13,029 nt of DNA from NCBI GenBank assembly GCA_905211485.1, contig CAJMAW010000092.1, positions 1 through 13,029 on the forward strand, in the 5' to 3' direction. The notes beneath the pieces were generated by a model, which did not search any database, was not told where the DNA came from, and worked only from the letters and a program-made list of their open reading frames with translations. Source of the stretch: an uncultured Lentisphaeria bacterium. Lineage in GTDB: Bacteria; Verrucomicrobiota; Lentisphaeria; Victivallales; UBA1829. Shown here piece after piece: positions 1 to 7,201 of this stretch (the first letter of the stretch is position 1; every line of letters starts with the position of its first letter). Made by a program: the position numbers and the translations under genes.

Positions 1-615
1 GGCGGGTCGTGGCGGCATCACGGGATGATTTATCTGGCTTTTCTGGTCTCATTCTGGATGTCGTATTATTACGATCCCTGGCGTCTGCCGTGGCGAGTCC
101 CCGAAAAAATCCTGGATGCGGCGGATCGTTGCCGCTGGGTGCTTCTGCTGCCGCTGCTCTGTGTTCAGATCCGGGGCGCTCAGATCGCGCTGAAGAATGA
201 CTGGAATCATTCGTTTTCCATGGCGAAGGAATGCGCGGCGTGGGTGAAGGAGACGTATTCCGGGGAGGAACGGGCGGAAATGATTTTCATTGGACGGAGC
301 GGGCCCATGTCTTCCACACTCTGCGGCTTTCTCGGGGGAATTCCGTTTTATTACACGGAACGCGGCGAATTCGGGACGTATATGATCTGGGACAAAGCGC
401 GTTTCCGCTCCGCGAAGAAGGACTTTTTCGATTCCGTCCGGGAAATTTCGGAAGAGAAGAACTCCCGTCCGTGCCTTCTTGTCCTCGGGAAGGCGCTGGA
501 AGAGAAGAAAATCCCCCCGGAGTGCCGCTTTCTCAGGAGTTTTAGCGGCGGAATCGTCGGGGACGAACAGTATCATCTCTATCTCTGGACTCCGAAAAAG
601 AAGACAGACGGTTGA
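1..615 (+). CDS. C-terminal part of a polytopic membrane protein (5'-truncated)
   Basis: The reading frame is open to the left edge, so the gene starts outside the window; the internal ATG at 25 is probably not the start. About 204 residues are visible. They begin with a Trp-Arg-His-His-Gly stretch, then a hydrophobic segment (IYLAFLVSFWMSYYY), a short Pro/Trp-rich link and a second hydrophobic segment (WVLLLPLLCVQI). A soluble tail of about 140 residues follows, of mixed alpha/beta character with strands such as MIFIG and PCLLVLG. This layout, last membrane helices followed by a soluble C-terminal domain, resembles integral-membrane glycosyltransferases of the GT39/ArnT type and related hypothetical proteins, but no catalytic motif is in view and the function is not assigned. 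It ends 56 bp before the ruvB start on the same strand, so the two may be co-transcribed. Confidence 0.7.
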   Translation, partial: GGSWRHHGMIYLAFLVSFWMSYYYDPWRLPWRVPEKILDAADRCRWVLLLPLLCVQIRGAQIALKNDWNHSFSMAKECAAWVKETYSGEERAEMIFIGRSGPMSSTLCGFLGGIPFYYTERGEFGTYMIWDKARFRSAKKDFFDSVREISEEKNSRPCLLVLGKALEEKKIPPECRFLRSFSGGIVGDEQYHLYLWTPKKKTDG

Positions 616-671
616 AATCAGGCGCAGAACGTGGTATTGTATCCGCCTCCGCAGAGAAGGAATGCGCAGTC

Positions 672-1730
672 ATGGCTCAGGAACGTTTTATCACATCCAC
701 ATTGAACAGGAAGGACGAAACGGTGGAAACCACCCTCCGTCCCCAGCGTTTTCAGGCCTTTCCGGGACAGGAAAAAGTCAAGGACCGTCTCGAAGTCTAT
801 GTCGGCGCGGCGAAGGGGCGTAACGAGCCCCTCGGGCACCTCCTGCTCAGCGGCCCCCCGGGACTCGGGAAAACCACTCTTGCTTATATCATTGCCAATG
901 AAAAGGGATGTTCCATCAAATCCTCCAGCGGACCGGTCATCGAAAAACCCGGAGATCTGGCGGGGCTTCTCACGTCTCTGGAAGAAGGAGACATCCTCTT
1001 CATTGATGAAATCCACCGCCTGAACACGGCAGTGGAGGAATATCTGTACAGCGCCATGGAGGATTTCTTCATCGACATCATGATCGATCAGGGGCCGGGA
1101 GCCAGAGCCGTCAGACTGAACATCCCCAGATTCACTTTGATCGGAGCGACGACTCGTCAGGGACTGCTCTCCTCTCCGCTACGTTCGCGATTTGAACTCT
1201 CGCTGCGTTTGGACTATTATGCGCCGGAGGAGCTCCAGAAAATCGTCATGCGCTCCGCCGGACTGCTGAATGTCGAAATCGAAGACTCCGGAGCCTATGA
1301 GATCGGACGCAGAAGCCGGGGAACCCCCCGGATTGCAAACAATCTCCTCCGCTGGACCCGCGATTATGCTCAGGTCAAAGGAGACGGGAAAATCACTTCC
1401 GCCGTCGCCGCCAAAGCACTCTCCATGCTCGATATCGATGAACATGGACTCGATGAGATGGACAAGCGGATCCTCGAAACCATCATCGGCAATTTCAAAG
1501 GCGGTCCCGTCGGCGTCAATTCCCTTGCCGTCGCCATCGGGGAGGAGGCCGGCACCATCGAAGACGTCTATGAACCCTACCTCATTCAGGAAGGATATAT
1601 GATGCGGACGACTCAGGGCCGTTTCGTTACAGACCGCGCCTGGCAGCTTTTCGGCCTGACTCCGCGCACCAGGAACCGCAGAGCTCCCGCTTCTTCCTTC
1701 CATGATGACGATCAGCCTGGACTCCTTTGA
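672..1730 (+). CDS. ruvB: Holliday junction branch migration ATPase RuvB
   Basis: Hexameric AAA+ motor that, with RuvA, drives branch migration of Holliday junctions in recombination and repair. The 352-residue product has the family order: Walker A GPPGLGKT (61-68), Walker B/DEIH box (112-115), sensor 1 GATTRQG (158-164), the arginine-finger region PLRSRF (169-174), sensor 2 RGTPR (216-220) and a C-terminal winged helix (about 275-335) ending near TTQGRFVT. The ATG at 672 is preferred over a TTG at 612: family members begin close to the LRPxxF motif, the preceding bases contain AGAAGG, and the 612 start would overlap the previous gene. The tail after about 335 is short, basic then acidic, and not conserved in the family. 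ruvA and ruvC are not next to it. Confidence 0.97.
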   Translation: MAQERFITSTLNRKDETVETTLRPQRFQAFPGQEKVKDRLEVYVGAAKGRNEPLGHLLLSGPPGLGKTTLAYIIANEKGCSIKSSSGPVIEKPGDLAGLLTSLEEGDILFIDEIHRLNTAVEEYLYSAMEDFFIDIMIDQGPGARAVRLNIPRFTLIGATTRQGLLSSPLRSRFELSLRLDYYAPEELQKIVMRSAGLLNVEIEDSGAYEIGRRSRGTPRIANNLLRWTRDYAQVKGDGKITSAVAAKALSMLDIDEHGLDEMDKRILETIIGNFKGGPVGVNSLAVAIGEEAGTIEDVYEPYLIQEGYMMRTTQGRFVTDRAWQLFGLTPRTRNRRAPASSFHDDDQPGLL

Positions 1731-1826
1731 AAAAAACGTCCGCAGCTCCTCTCCTTGTTTGTTATATCCCCCCATACCCTCTTTTTTTCCCACCTTTGAT
1801 TAAAAAAAAGACGGCAGGAAAAAGCT

Positions 1827-1859
1827 GAAAGCGGGAACTCTTGAAAGCGGGGAACTCTT
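1827..1859 (+). repeat. Imperfect tandem direct repeat, 16 and 17 bp
   Basis: Two head-to-tail copies of a unit reading GAAAGCGGGAACTCTT (1827-1842) and the same with one extra G (1843-1859). It lies just before the self-complementary segment that begins at 1864. Its role is unknown; it could be a small duplication or a pair of protein-binding sites. Confidence 0.6.
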
Positions 1860-1863
1860 CTTG

Positions 1864-2010
1864 CTTGATCCTTTCCCAAGATCAGGTCCCCGATGTTCAG
1901 ATTTTTCTTCCTTCCTCCCATGATCTGGTCTCATCTGAACTCATTCGGAGCTGATCCGGCCCTTATCCGGGTCATGAGTTGCTCCACATGGATCAAGGGA
2001 AAGGAGCAAG
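1864..2010. ncRNA. Candidate structured RNA (strand unresolved)
   Basis: A 14-bp closing stem with a single mismatch joins 1864-1877 to 1997-2010 (arms CTTGATCCTTTCCC and GGGAAAGGAGCAAG). Inside are an 8-bp stem, GTTCAGAT (1895-1902) with ATCTGAAC (1933-1940), and a compact block: AACTCAT (1938-1944) with ATGAGTT (1974-1980), GATCCGG (1953-1959) with CCGGGTC (1967-1973, one G-T wobble if + is the RNA), and GGAGC (1947-1951) with GCTCC (1981-1985). The last helix crosses the AACTCAT helix, which is pseudoknot topology. The 1938-1940 bases are shared by two helices, so these would be alternatives. No known RNA family was recognised and no clear promoter was found, so this rests on base pairing alone. 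Confidence 0.3.
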
Positions 2011-2188
2011 AAGAAGATGAAGATGGTGATGGTGACACTCTTCATTGTTTCTCTCCCCCCCTCTCTCTCTCTGCGCGCCTGCTGCAGCGGGAACGGGAAA
2101 AAGGGAAACGCTGAAGAAGAAAGGAAAGGACGAAATCGGAGAATCCCGGAAGAAGGGATTCCATACAAATCAAAAAAACAAAACCAAT

Positions 2189-2237
2189 AAAAAAACCGGA
2201 AACAGTCTCACAATAAGGAGCGTGTCTCCGGTTTTTT
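2189..2237. terminator. Bidirectional intrinsic terminator between ruvB and rpsO
   Basis: Arms AAAAAACCGGA (2190-2200) and TCCGGTTTTTT (2227-2237) are perfect complements with a 26-nt loop. Read on + the stem ends in TTTTTTCTCTTC; read on the minus strand it also ends in a T run. This suits termination of both convergent genes. The large loop makes it less certain than the compact hairpin nearby. Confidence 0.6.
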
Positions 2238-2269
2238 CTCTTCTCACGCATTTCCGTTCTTCAGCAGAA

Positions 2270-2291
2270 AAGCCTTCCGGACGGAAGGCTT
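2270..2291 (-). terminator. Rho-independent terminator of rpsO
   Basis: Perfect 10-bp inverted repeat AAGCCTTCCG / CGGAAGGCTT around a 2-nt centre. On the minus strand it lies about 30 nt after the rpsO stop and runs into TTTTCTG. This is a classic compact terminator for a monocistronic rpsO. Confidence 0.8.
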
Positions 2292-2321
2292 GCCCGGCGT
2301 GAAAAGACAGTCTGAAATTTC

Positions 2322-2597
2322 TTATTTCACGGCTGCGGCGCGAATGCCCAGTGCGGAAGAAATCTCGAGATATTTCTCGTGATTTTCCTTGGCAAGATAT
2401 TTGAGAAGGCGTTTCCTTCTGTTGACCATGGCCATCAGACCGCGTCTGGTGCTGTGGTCTTTTTTGTTGGCGCGCATGTGTTCGGTGAGTTCCGCGATAC
2501 GCTCGGAAAGGATAGCGATCTGGACCTCAGGGGAGCCTGTGTCACCGTCCTTGCGTGCGAACTTCGCAATGATTTCTGTTTTTTTTGTCTTTTCCAT
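2322..2597 (-). CDS. rpsO: 30S ribosomal protein S15
   Basis: Primary rRNA-binding protein of the small-subunit platform, binding the three-way junction of 16S rRNA helices 20-22. The 91-residue product is close to the usual 88-89. It shows the family signature: DTGSPEVQIA near residue 20, then ERIAELTEHM, KKDHSTRRGLMAMVNRRKRLLKYLA (split here into HSTRRGL and RRKRLLKYL) and the short basic C-terminus. The start follows AGGAAAAAGG on the minus strand. rpsO is often next to pnp and autoregulated by S15 binding its own leader; here pnp is absent and the gene appears single, with its own promoter and terminator. Confidence 0.97.
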   Translation of the reverse strand: MEKTKKTEIIAKFARKDGDTGSPEVQIAILSERIAELTEHMRANKKDHSTRRGLMAMVNRRKRLLKYLAKENHEKYLEISSALGIRAAAVK

Positions 2598-2637
2598 GAT
2601 AACCTTTTTCCTGATGTTAAAAAAAACGGATGAGTAA

Positions 2638-2665
2638 AATTTATCTTTCTTTTTATTTTTTTCAA
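2638..2665 (-). promoter_or_regulatory. Candidate sigma-70-type promoter for rpsO
   Basis: On the minus strand TTGAAA (plus 2660-2665) and TAAATT (plus 2638-2643) are 16 nt apart, in an AT-rich block about 40 bp before the rpsO ATG. The -35 matches 5 of 6 consensus bases and the -10 matches 4 of 6. Confidence 0.45.
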
Positions 2666-2711
2666 ATTTATTTCAGATTTTTCTTCAGTTTTTCCGGGAA
2701 GGTAGTTCAGG

Positions 2712-2740
2712 TTGTTTTTCCCGGCAGGCGGTGTTATGTT
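2712..2740 (+). promoter_or_regulatory. Candidate promoter for the deacylase gene
   Basis: TTGTTT (2712-2717) and TATGTT (2735-2740) lie 17 nt apart, about 75 bp before the ATG at 2814. The match is moderate, but the spacing and the divergent arrangement with rpsO fit. Confidence 0.35.
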
Positions 2741-2813
2741 ATCACGTCGGGGCTGAAGGCCGGACTGCGCGGGGAAGGGAGGAAAACAGAAGGCAAGGAA
2801 GAATCTTTCGGGT

Positions 2814-4448
2814 ATGGATGAAAACGATTTTCTGATACGCAATGCCCGTCTGTATGACGGGAGCGGGAGGGAAGCGTTTCTTGCGGATGTCACAGTGCAT
2901 GGCTCCCGGATTGCCGATGTCCGTCCGGCGGGGAAGGCGGCGGCTTGCTCCCCCCTGGGAACGGGGAAGCCGGAGCATTCTCTGGATGCAGAAGGGAGAA
3001 CTCTGACTCCGGGATTCATCGATGTGCATTCACATTCGGATATTTCCCTGCTGGCGGCTCCGGAAGCGTTTGGAAAAATCTCCCAGGGCGTCACCACGGA
3101 GATTGTGGGGAACTGCGGGCTGTCCGTTTTTCCCGTTTTGTCGGAAGAGGTGCGCGCGCATCTCAATGAGCTTTACAGAGACTACGGGGAGAAGATCACA
3201 TGGGACGCTCTGGAAGGATATGCGTCTGAGCTGGAGCGCAGACGCGTTGGTGTCAATGTGGCATCCCTCTGCGGGCACAACACGCTCCGCGCCTCCGTCT
3301 CCGGCTATGAGGACGTTCCCCTTGAAGCCCCGGATCTTCTCCGGATGCGCGCTGCACTTCGCGGGGCTCTTCAGTCCGGAGCGGTCGGCTTTTCCACAGG
3401 GCTTCTTTACATTCCCGGGAAATTTTCCTCGGAAGAGGAACTGCTTTCCCTGATGCGGGAACTGCGGGAGGAGGATGCCGTTTATGCGACGCATCTGCGG
3501 AATGAAGGTGATTTTCTGGAAGAAGCGCTGGATGAGGCGCTGCGTCTTGCCCGTGCGGGGAGCGGTCGGCTCCAGATCAGTCATTTGAAGACCGCGCTTC
3601 CGGAGAACTGGCATAAACTGCCCTCCGTTCTGGAGCGGATCGGGAATGCGCGCCGGGAAGGACTTTCCGTCCATGCCGACCGTTATCCCTATACCTTCGG
3701 ACAGACCAGTCTGAGCGTCATCCTCCCGCCTCCATACGACAAAATGACCGACAGCGCCATCCGGGAGGCCCTTTCCCGCGATGCCTCCGCCTGCGATTCG
3801 CTCCGCTCCGGACTGGAACGGGAAACGTTCTGGGACGGCATCATCCTGACTTCCTCCTCCCTCCGCGAATATGAGCCTCTTTTCGGACTTCCGATGCCTC
3901 AGGCCGCAGAAAAGGCCGGAATGACTCCGGCCGCCCTCACCGTCGAACTGATGCGGAAGGACGCCCCCGCGGCGATGGCCGCCTTCGGCGGGCTTTCCCC
4001 GGAGAATCTGCGGAACATCCTTTCCCGTCCCTGGGTCTGCTGCGGATCCGATGAAAACGCCCGTCCCCGGGATTATTCTCTCGGGCGCAGTCATCCCCGC
4101 GCTTTCGGTTCCTTCCCGAAATTTCTCCGCATGGTGGCGGAAACTGAGGGGATGGCGGAGGCTGTCCGGAGGGTCAGCTCCCTGCCGTGTTCCATTTTCC
4201 GGATTGCGGGGAGGGGACTCGTCAAACCCGGATATTTCGCCGACTTGACTCTCCTTGATGAAACGGAACTTCAGGACCGTGCCGATTTTGCTCATCCGCA
4301 CCGTCCGGCGGACGGCATTCTTGCCGTATGGGTCAACGGTGTGCTTTCCTATGCGCCCTCGGCGGAAGGAAACGTCCCCGGAAGGGCAGGGCGCTTTCTG
4401 AGATTTTCCCCGGGATCTGTCATCAGTGAGGCCGTTTCTCCGGCGTGA
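2814..4448 (+). CDS. N-acyl-D-amino-acid deacylase (D-aminoacylase family amidohydrolase)
   Basis: Zinc amidohydrolase predicted to hydrolyse N-acyl-D-amino acids to the free D-amino acid and a carboxylate. The 544 residues have the family order: an N-terminal beta segment FLIRNARLYDGSG, the HxH metal motif in DVHSHSD (His72, His74), the bridging-Cys motif VGNCG (Cys101), His227 in THLRNE, His257 in ISHLK and Asp413 in GSDE. The sequence HPRAFGSFPKFL and a closing FADLTLLDE...VWVNG strand region follow. The spacing of Cys, the two His and Asp matches the characterised Alcaligenes D-aminoacylase pattern (Cys96, His220, His250, Asp366). The ATG at 2814 is chosen because FLIRNARLYDGSG is the usual N-terminus; its ribosome site (AAGGAA, 2795-2800) is rather distant. 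Dihydroorotase-like or other amidohydrolase substrates cannot be excluded. The 3' end overlaps the convergent dus gene by 26 bp. Confidence 0.9.
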   Translation: MDENDFLIRNARLYDGSGREAFLADVTVHGSRIADVRPAGKAAACSPLGTGKPEHSLDAEGRTLTPGFIDVHSHSDISLLAAPEAFGKISQGVTTEIVGNCGLSVFPVLSEEVRAHLNELYRDYGEKITWDALEGYASELERRRVGVNVASLCGHNTLRASVSGYEDVPLEAPDLLRMRAALRGALQSGAVGFSTGLLYIPGKFSSEEELLSLMRELREEDAVYATHLRNEGDFLEEALDEALRLARAGSGRLQISHLKTALPENWHKLPSVLERIGNARREGLSVHADRYPYTFGQTSLSVILPPPYDKMTDSAIREALSRDASACDSLRSGLERETFWDGIILTSSSLREYEPLFGLPMPQAAEKAGMTPAALTVELMRKDAPAAMAAFGGLSPENLRNILSRPWVCCGSDENARPRDYSLGRSHPRAFGSFPKFLRMVAETEGMAEAVRRVSSLPCSIFRIAGRGLVKPGYFADLTLLDETELQDRADFAHPHRPADGILAVWVNGVLSYAPSAEGNVPGRAGRFLRFSPGSVISEAVSPA

Positions 4449-5442
4449 GTTTGCGTTCCGCCTCTTCCGGATGGAGCGCGATGAATTCCCAGTAGCGCTG
4501 TGAGGGGCCGCGCCGGATTTCCATCATCAGCGTTTCAAATCTTTCAGGAGTCCGCAGAAACGAGATTCCCGCCCTCAATTGAGCGGGAAACCCCCTTCCG
4601 CGCAGATACTCCAGGATGGTTTTCCGGCAGATGCGCATGGCGCATTCCACTCCGTAAAATTCCATCATGGCATGGACATGGGTTTCCAGTTCAGAGGCAA
4701 ATTCGCGAACGGTCGGCGGCGCTGCGTTTTCCTGAATCTCGCTGAAAATCCACGGATTCCCCAGTGCACCGCGCGCAATCATGCCGCAGCTGCAACCGCT
4801 TTCCCGGAGAAGAGTGCCGTAGGCTTCTTTCGTGAGCCCGCCTCCGTTTGCGATCACCTGGATCCCGAGATTTTCCCGGACTTCGGAAATGATCCGGTAA
4901 AACACCGGACCTGAATAAAAAACCTTCATGACTCTCCCGTGAAGGGTCAGCGCGGACGCGCCTGCGTCTTCCAGACGTCTGCAGAAACGGACCGTGGGCT
5001 CCGCATCCGTCTCGCTCTGGATCCGGGTCTTCACGCTGACCGGAAAACGGGAATATTTCACCAGCGTTTCCAGCGCACGGAGCGCATCGTCCGGTCGCTT
5101 CAGCGCAAGAGTGATCCCTTCCCCCTTTTTCGCCACCTTCGGCGCGGGACAGCCCAGATTGAAGTCCAGCACGTCAAATTCCCGATCGTTCAGGAGTTCC
5201 GTCGCCTTCCGGAGCATCGGCAGATCCGAACCCACCAGCTGGACCCCGAGAAAGCTTTCCGCGGGATCCCGTTCCAGCAGTTTCAGCGATTTCGTGGTCT
5301 GATAGACCAGAGAACCCGCATCCACCATTTCCGTGAAGGCGAAACGGCAGCCGTGACGCCGCGCGGAAAGACGCATCGGCAAATCGCTGTGCCCCGCAAT
5401 CGGAGCCAGAATCACCGCTCCGTCTGGATAGATCTGTTTCAT
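4423..5442 (-). CDS. dus: tRNA-dihydrouridine synthase (DusB-like)
   Basis: FMN- and NADPH-dependent enzyme that reduces uridine to dihydrouridine in tRNA D-loops. The 339 residues show a TIM-barrel start ILAPIAGHSDLPMR, FTEMVDA, the catalytic-Cys motif LDFNLGCPAPKVAKKGEG (Cys98), SVKTRI (Lys138), LTLHGR (His168) and the FMN-phosphate region VIANGGG plus MIARGALGNPWIF (221-233). A helical tRNA-binding tail contains RKTILEYLRGRGFPAQLR. The order and spacing are most like DusB. The ATG at 5442 is chosen over an in-frame codon at 5583: family proteins start just before this beta strand, GGAG lies five bases upstream, and the extra 47 residues look noncoding. It follows the ketosynthase gene after 165 bp on the same strand and may share its transcript. 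Confidence 0.93.
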   Translation of the reverse strand: MKQIYPDGAVILAPIAGHSDLPMRLSARRHGCRFAFTEMVDAGSLVYQTTKSLKLLERDPAESFLGVQLVGSDLPMLRKATELLNDREFDVLDFNLGCPAPKVAKKGEGITLALKRPDDALRALETLVKYSRFPVSVKTRIQSETDAEPTVRFCRRLEDAGASALTLHGRVMKVFYSGPVFYRIISEVRENLGIQVIANGGGLTKEAYGTLLRESGCSCGMIARGALGNPWIFSEIQENAAPPTVREFASELETHVHAMMEFYGVECAMRICRKTILEYLRGRGFPAQLRAGISFLRTPERFETLMMEIRRGPSQRYWEFIALHPEEAERKLTPEKRPH

Positions 5443-5607
5443 TCCGTCTCCATCATGACGCGGAAAAAGAGAAGTCTCACCCGTTGCCGTCACCGCCGCA
5501 GAAGAGATGCGGAAAACAGAAACAGCTCTTCCCTCCCCCCTCTCCTTGCGGAAAAGATTTCGAGAGAGAAAATGAGAGATCAAAGATCAAAAGAAGAAAA
5601 ATCAGTA

Positions 5608-6843
5608 TCAGTCCGCCTTGCTGAACACCAGACTGGCATTCGTTCCGCCGAAACCGAAACTGTTGCTGAGCGAGTGGCTGATTTTCACCCCTTCGCGGTT
5701 TTTCCGGACAATGTCCGCCCACGCGAATTCCTCTTCCGGCTCCTTCAGATTCGCCGATTCACAGACGAAGGAGTGTTCCATCATGAGGGAACAGAAAATG
5801 GCTTCCACCGCGCCTGCCGCCCCGATCATGTGCCCGGTGAGCGCCTTGGTGCTGTTGATGGCAAGTTCCCCGTTGGCTCCGAAAACGCGTTTGATGGCTT
5901 CCATCTCAACGGGGTCCCCCGCGGGAGTGCTGGTTCCGTGAGTGTTGATATAGGTGATGTCGGAGGGAGAAAGACCCGCCGAGCGTACCGCGGCCGCCAT
6001 GACGTCCGCACTCGAATCCGCGCTCGGCAGAACCATGTCCACCGCATTGCTGTTGGTGGCGTATCCTGACAGGTGTGTCAGAATTCTGGCTCCCCGTTTT
6101 CTTGCGTGTACCTCGCTTTCCAGCAGGATCATCCCGGCGCCCGCGGCGATGACGAATCCGTCACGCGTTTTGTCGAAGGGCCGACTGGCCGTGCCGGGGA
6201 CATCGTTGTAATTTCTGGAGAGCGCACGCATTGCATTGAACCCGAGCGCCTGCCCCCAGGAGACTTCTTCCGAACCGCCGACCAGCACCAGATCGTACTG
6301 CCCCGATTCGATCAGCCTCGCTCCGGCAATGATGGCCATCGCGCTGCTGGTGCAAGCGCAGCTGATGTCGTAACTCTCCCCCGTGATGCCGAATACGAGG
6401 GACAGATTGGAAACCGCGGAGGACGGCATGATCCGGGGCACGGAGAACGGTGTGACACGGCTCATCCTGCGGCAATTGTCGAAAATCTTGATGGTGTCGT
6501 ACACCTCTCCGTAAGCGCTTCCGGCGCAGCCGTTGATGACGGCCATTTCCTTTCCGGGAAGGGTTTCCGGCGTATATCCCGCTTCCGTGATTGCCTCGTA
6601 AGCCGCTGCCACGGCCATCTTCGAGTTGGGGGACATGAATCTCATGTTCTTCCGGGTCAGAACGGGACATTCCGGATTTTCATCCGCCCATCCTGCCACC
6701 TGACTGTCCAGGTTCATCTCCTTCCATTTGGGAATGAAAACGGTTCCGGATCTGGCCGCCTTCAATGCATCCATGTTCGCATCCAGCCCATTCCCCAACG
6801 GCGTTACAAGTCCGCGTCCTGTTATGACAACTTTTGGCTTCAT
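5608..6843 (-). CDS. fabB: 3-oxoacyl-[acyl-carrier-protein] synthase, KAS I (FabB) type
   Basis: Condensing enzyme that extends acyl-ACP by two carbons from malonyl-ACP in fatty-acid synthesis. The 411-residue thiolase-fold protein has the Cys-His-His set: Cys164 in ISCACTSSA, His302 in NTHGTSTPAGD and His338 in TGHMIGAAGA, with Lys333 and the C-terminal NSFGFGGTNASL. It fits E. coli FabB better than FabF at GGSEEVSWGQALGFNAMRAL, YNDVP and NSNAVDMV (FabB has TSDGADMV). KAS I enzymes classically serve unsaturated fatty-acid synthesis with FabA, but no fabA or acp gene is visible here, so a role in another fatty-acid or polyene route remains possible. The ATG at 6843 has AAAGG about 12 nt upstream, and a good promoter lies beyond it. 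Confidence 0.88.
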   Translation of the reverse strand: MKPKVVITGRGLVTPLGNGLDANMDALKAARSGTVFIPKWKEMNLDSQVAGWADENPECPVLTRKNMRFMSPNSKMAVAAAYEAITEAGYTPETLPGKEMAVINGCAGSAYGEVYDTIKIFDNCRRMSRVTPFSVPRIMPSSAVSNLSLVFGITGESYDISCACTSSAMAIIAGARLIESGQYDLVLVGGSEEVSWGQALGFNAMRALSRNYNDVPGTASRPFDKTRDGFVIAAGAGMILLESEVHARKRGARILTHLSGYATNSNAVDMVLPSADSSADVMAAAVRSAGLSPSDITYINTHGTSTPAGDPVEMEAIKRVFGANGELAINSTKALTGHMIGAAGAVEAIFCSLMMEHSFVCESANLKEPEEEFAWADIVRKNREGVKISHSLSNSFGFGGTNASLVFSKAD

Positions 6844-6867
6844 GTATGAAATAAACCTTTTTTTAGA

Positions 6868-6894
6868 TTGACAATCATAAAAAGCTGTTACAAT
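6868..6894 (+). promoter_or_regulatory. Possible + strand promoter overlapping the fabB promoter
   Basis: A perfect -35 consensus TTGACA (6868-6873) is followed by TACAAT (6889-6894) at 15 nt, which is short. If used, it would give the M48 gene a leader of about 375 nt and would collide with the fabB promoter. Confidence 0.3.
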
Positions 6895-6919
6895 ATAGCA
6901 ATAAATTATTTTTTTTCAA
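6892..6919 (-). promoter_or_regulatory. Promoter for fabB
   Basis: On the minus strand TTGAAA (plus 6914-6919) and TATATT (plus 6892-6897) are 16 nt apart. The -35 and the -10 each match 5 of 6 consensus bases, and the region is strongly AT-rich. It is placed about 50 bp before the fabB ATG. Confidence 0.55.
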
Positions 6920-7172
6920 TAAGCAGAAACTTTTTTTCCTTTCTCTCTGCCTTCTTCTTTTCCGTTCCCGTTTTTTTCTTTCCGCCGATTGTCTCGGGAG
7001 TATGTTCTTCCTGCTTTCCGTTTCCGGAAGGAAAATGAGGGGACTTCCCGGGCCTGAGTCGAGCGGGAAACAGCCGCCCGGGAAAAAGAACGGAAGGAAA
7101 AGAGGGAAAAGAAAGAGGGAAAGAGAACACGGGAAGGAGGAGCCCTTTGGCTTTTTTTTGATGCGGGAAAAT

Positions 7173-7201
7173 TTGCATCTTTTGCGGAAACGGGTTATTT
7201 T
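7173..7201 (+). promoter_or_regulatory. Possible near promoter for the M48 protease gene
   Basis: TTGCAT (7173-7178) and TATTTT (7196-7201) are 17 nt apart in a local AT-rich block about 75 bp before the ATG at 7277. The match to consensus is weak to moderate. Confidence 0.3.

Larger units (their letters stand above)
1731..2321. other. Noncoding region between convergent ruvB and rpsO
   Basis: No convincing gene was found in this 591-bp span. The short open frames here translate to low-complexity Arg/Ser/Phe-rich strings on both strands. It contains a tandem repeat (1827-1859), a strongly self-complementary segment (1864-2010), a 25-base pure pyrimidine run (2048-2072), a 7-bp hairpin (GAATCCC 2141-2147 with GGGATTC 2155-2161), a two-way terminator (2189-2237) and the rpsO terminator (2270-2291). 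Confidence 0.7.

Noticed and set aside
1864..2010. tRNA, SRP RNA, tmRNA or RNase P RNA
   Set aside because: None of the conserved sequence marks of these RNAs (T-loop, GGAA-type SRP tip, CCA end, P4 core) could be found.
1893..2114. Short + strand frame between ruvB and rpsO
   Set aside because: It crosses the self-complementary segment, has no ribosome site and reads as unstructured Glu/Asp/Arg sequence.
3030..4301. 423-codon minus-strand frame inside the deacylase gene
   Set aside because: It is entirely antisense to a well-supported amidohydrolase and has no recognisable motif.
5443..5583. N-terminal extension of Dus to an upstream in-frame codon
   Set aside because: The 47 extra residues are not family-like, and the ATG at 5442 has GGAG at proper spacing.
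4939..6069. 376-codon + strand frame across dus and fabB
   Set aside because: It spans two genes and the gap between them on the opposite strand, with an Arg/His-rich composition typical of antisense frames in GC-rich DNA.
7045..7084. 9-bp inverted repeat as an intrinsic terminator
   Set aside because: No T run on either strand; better read as a leader hairpin or chance.
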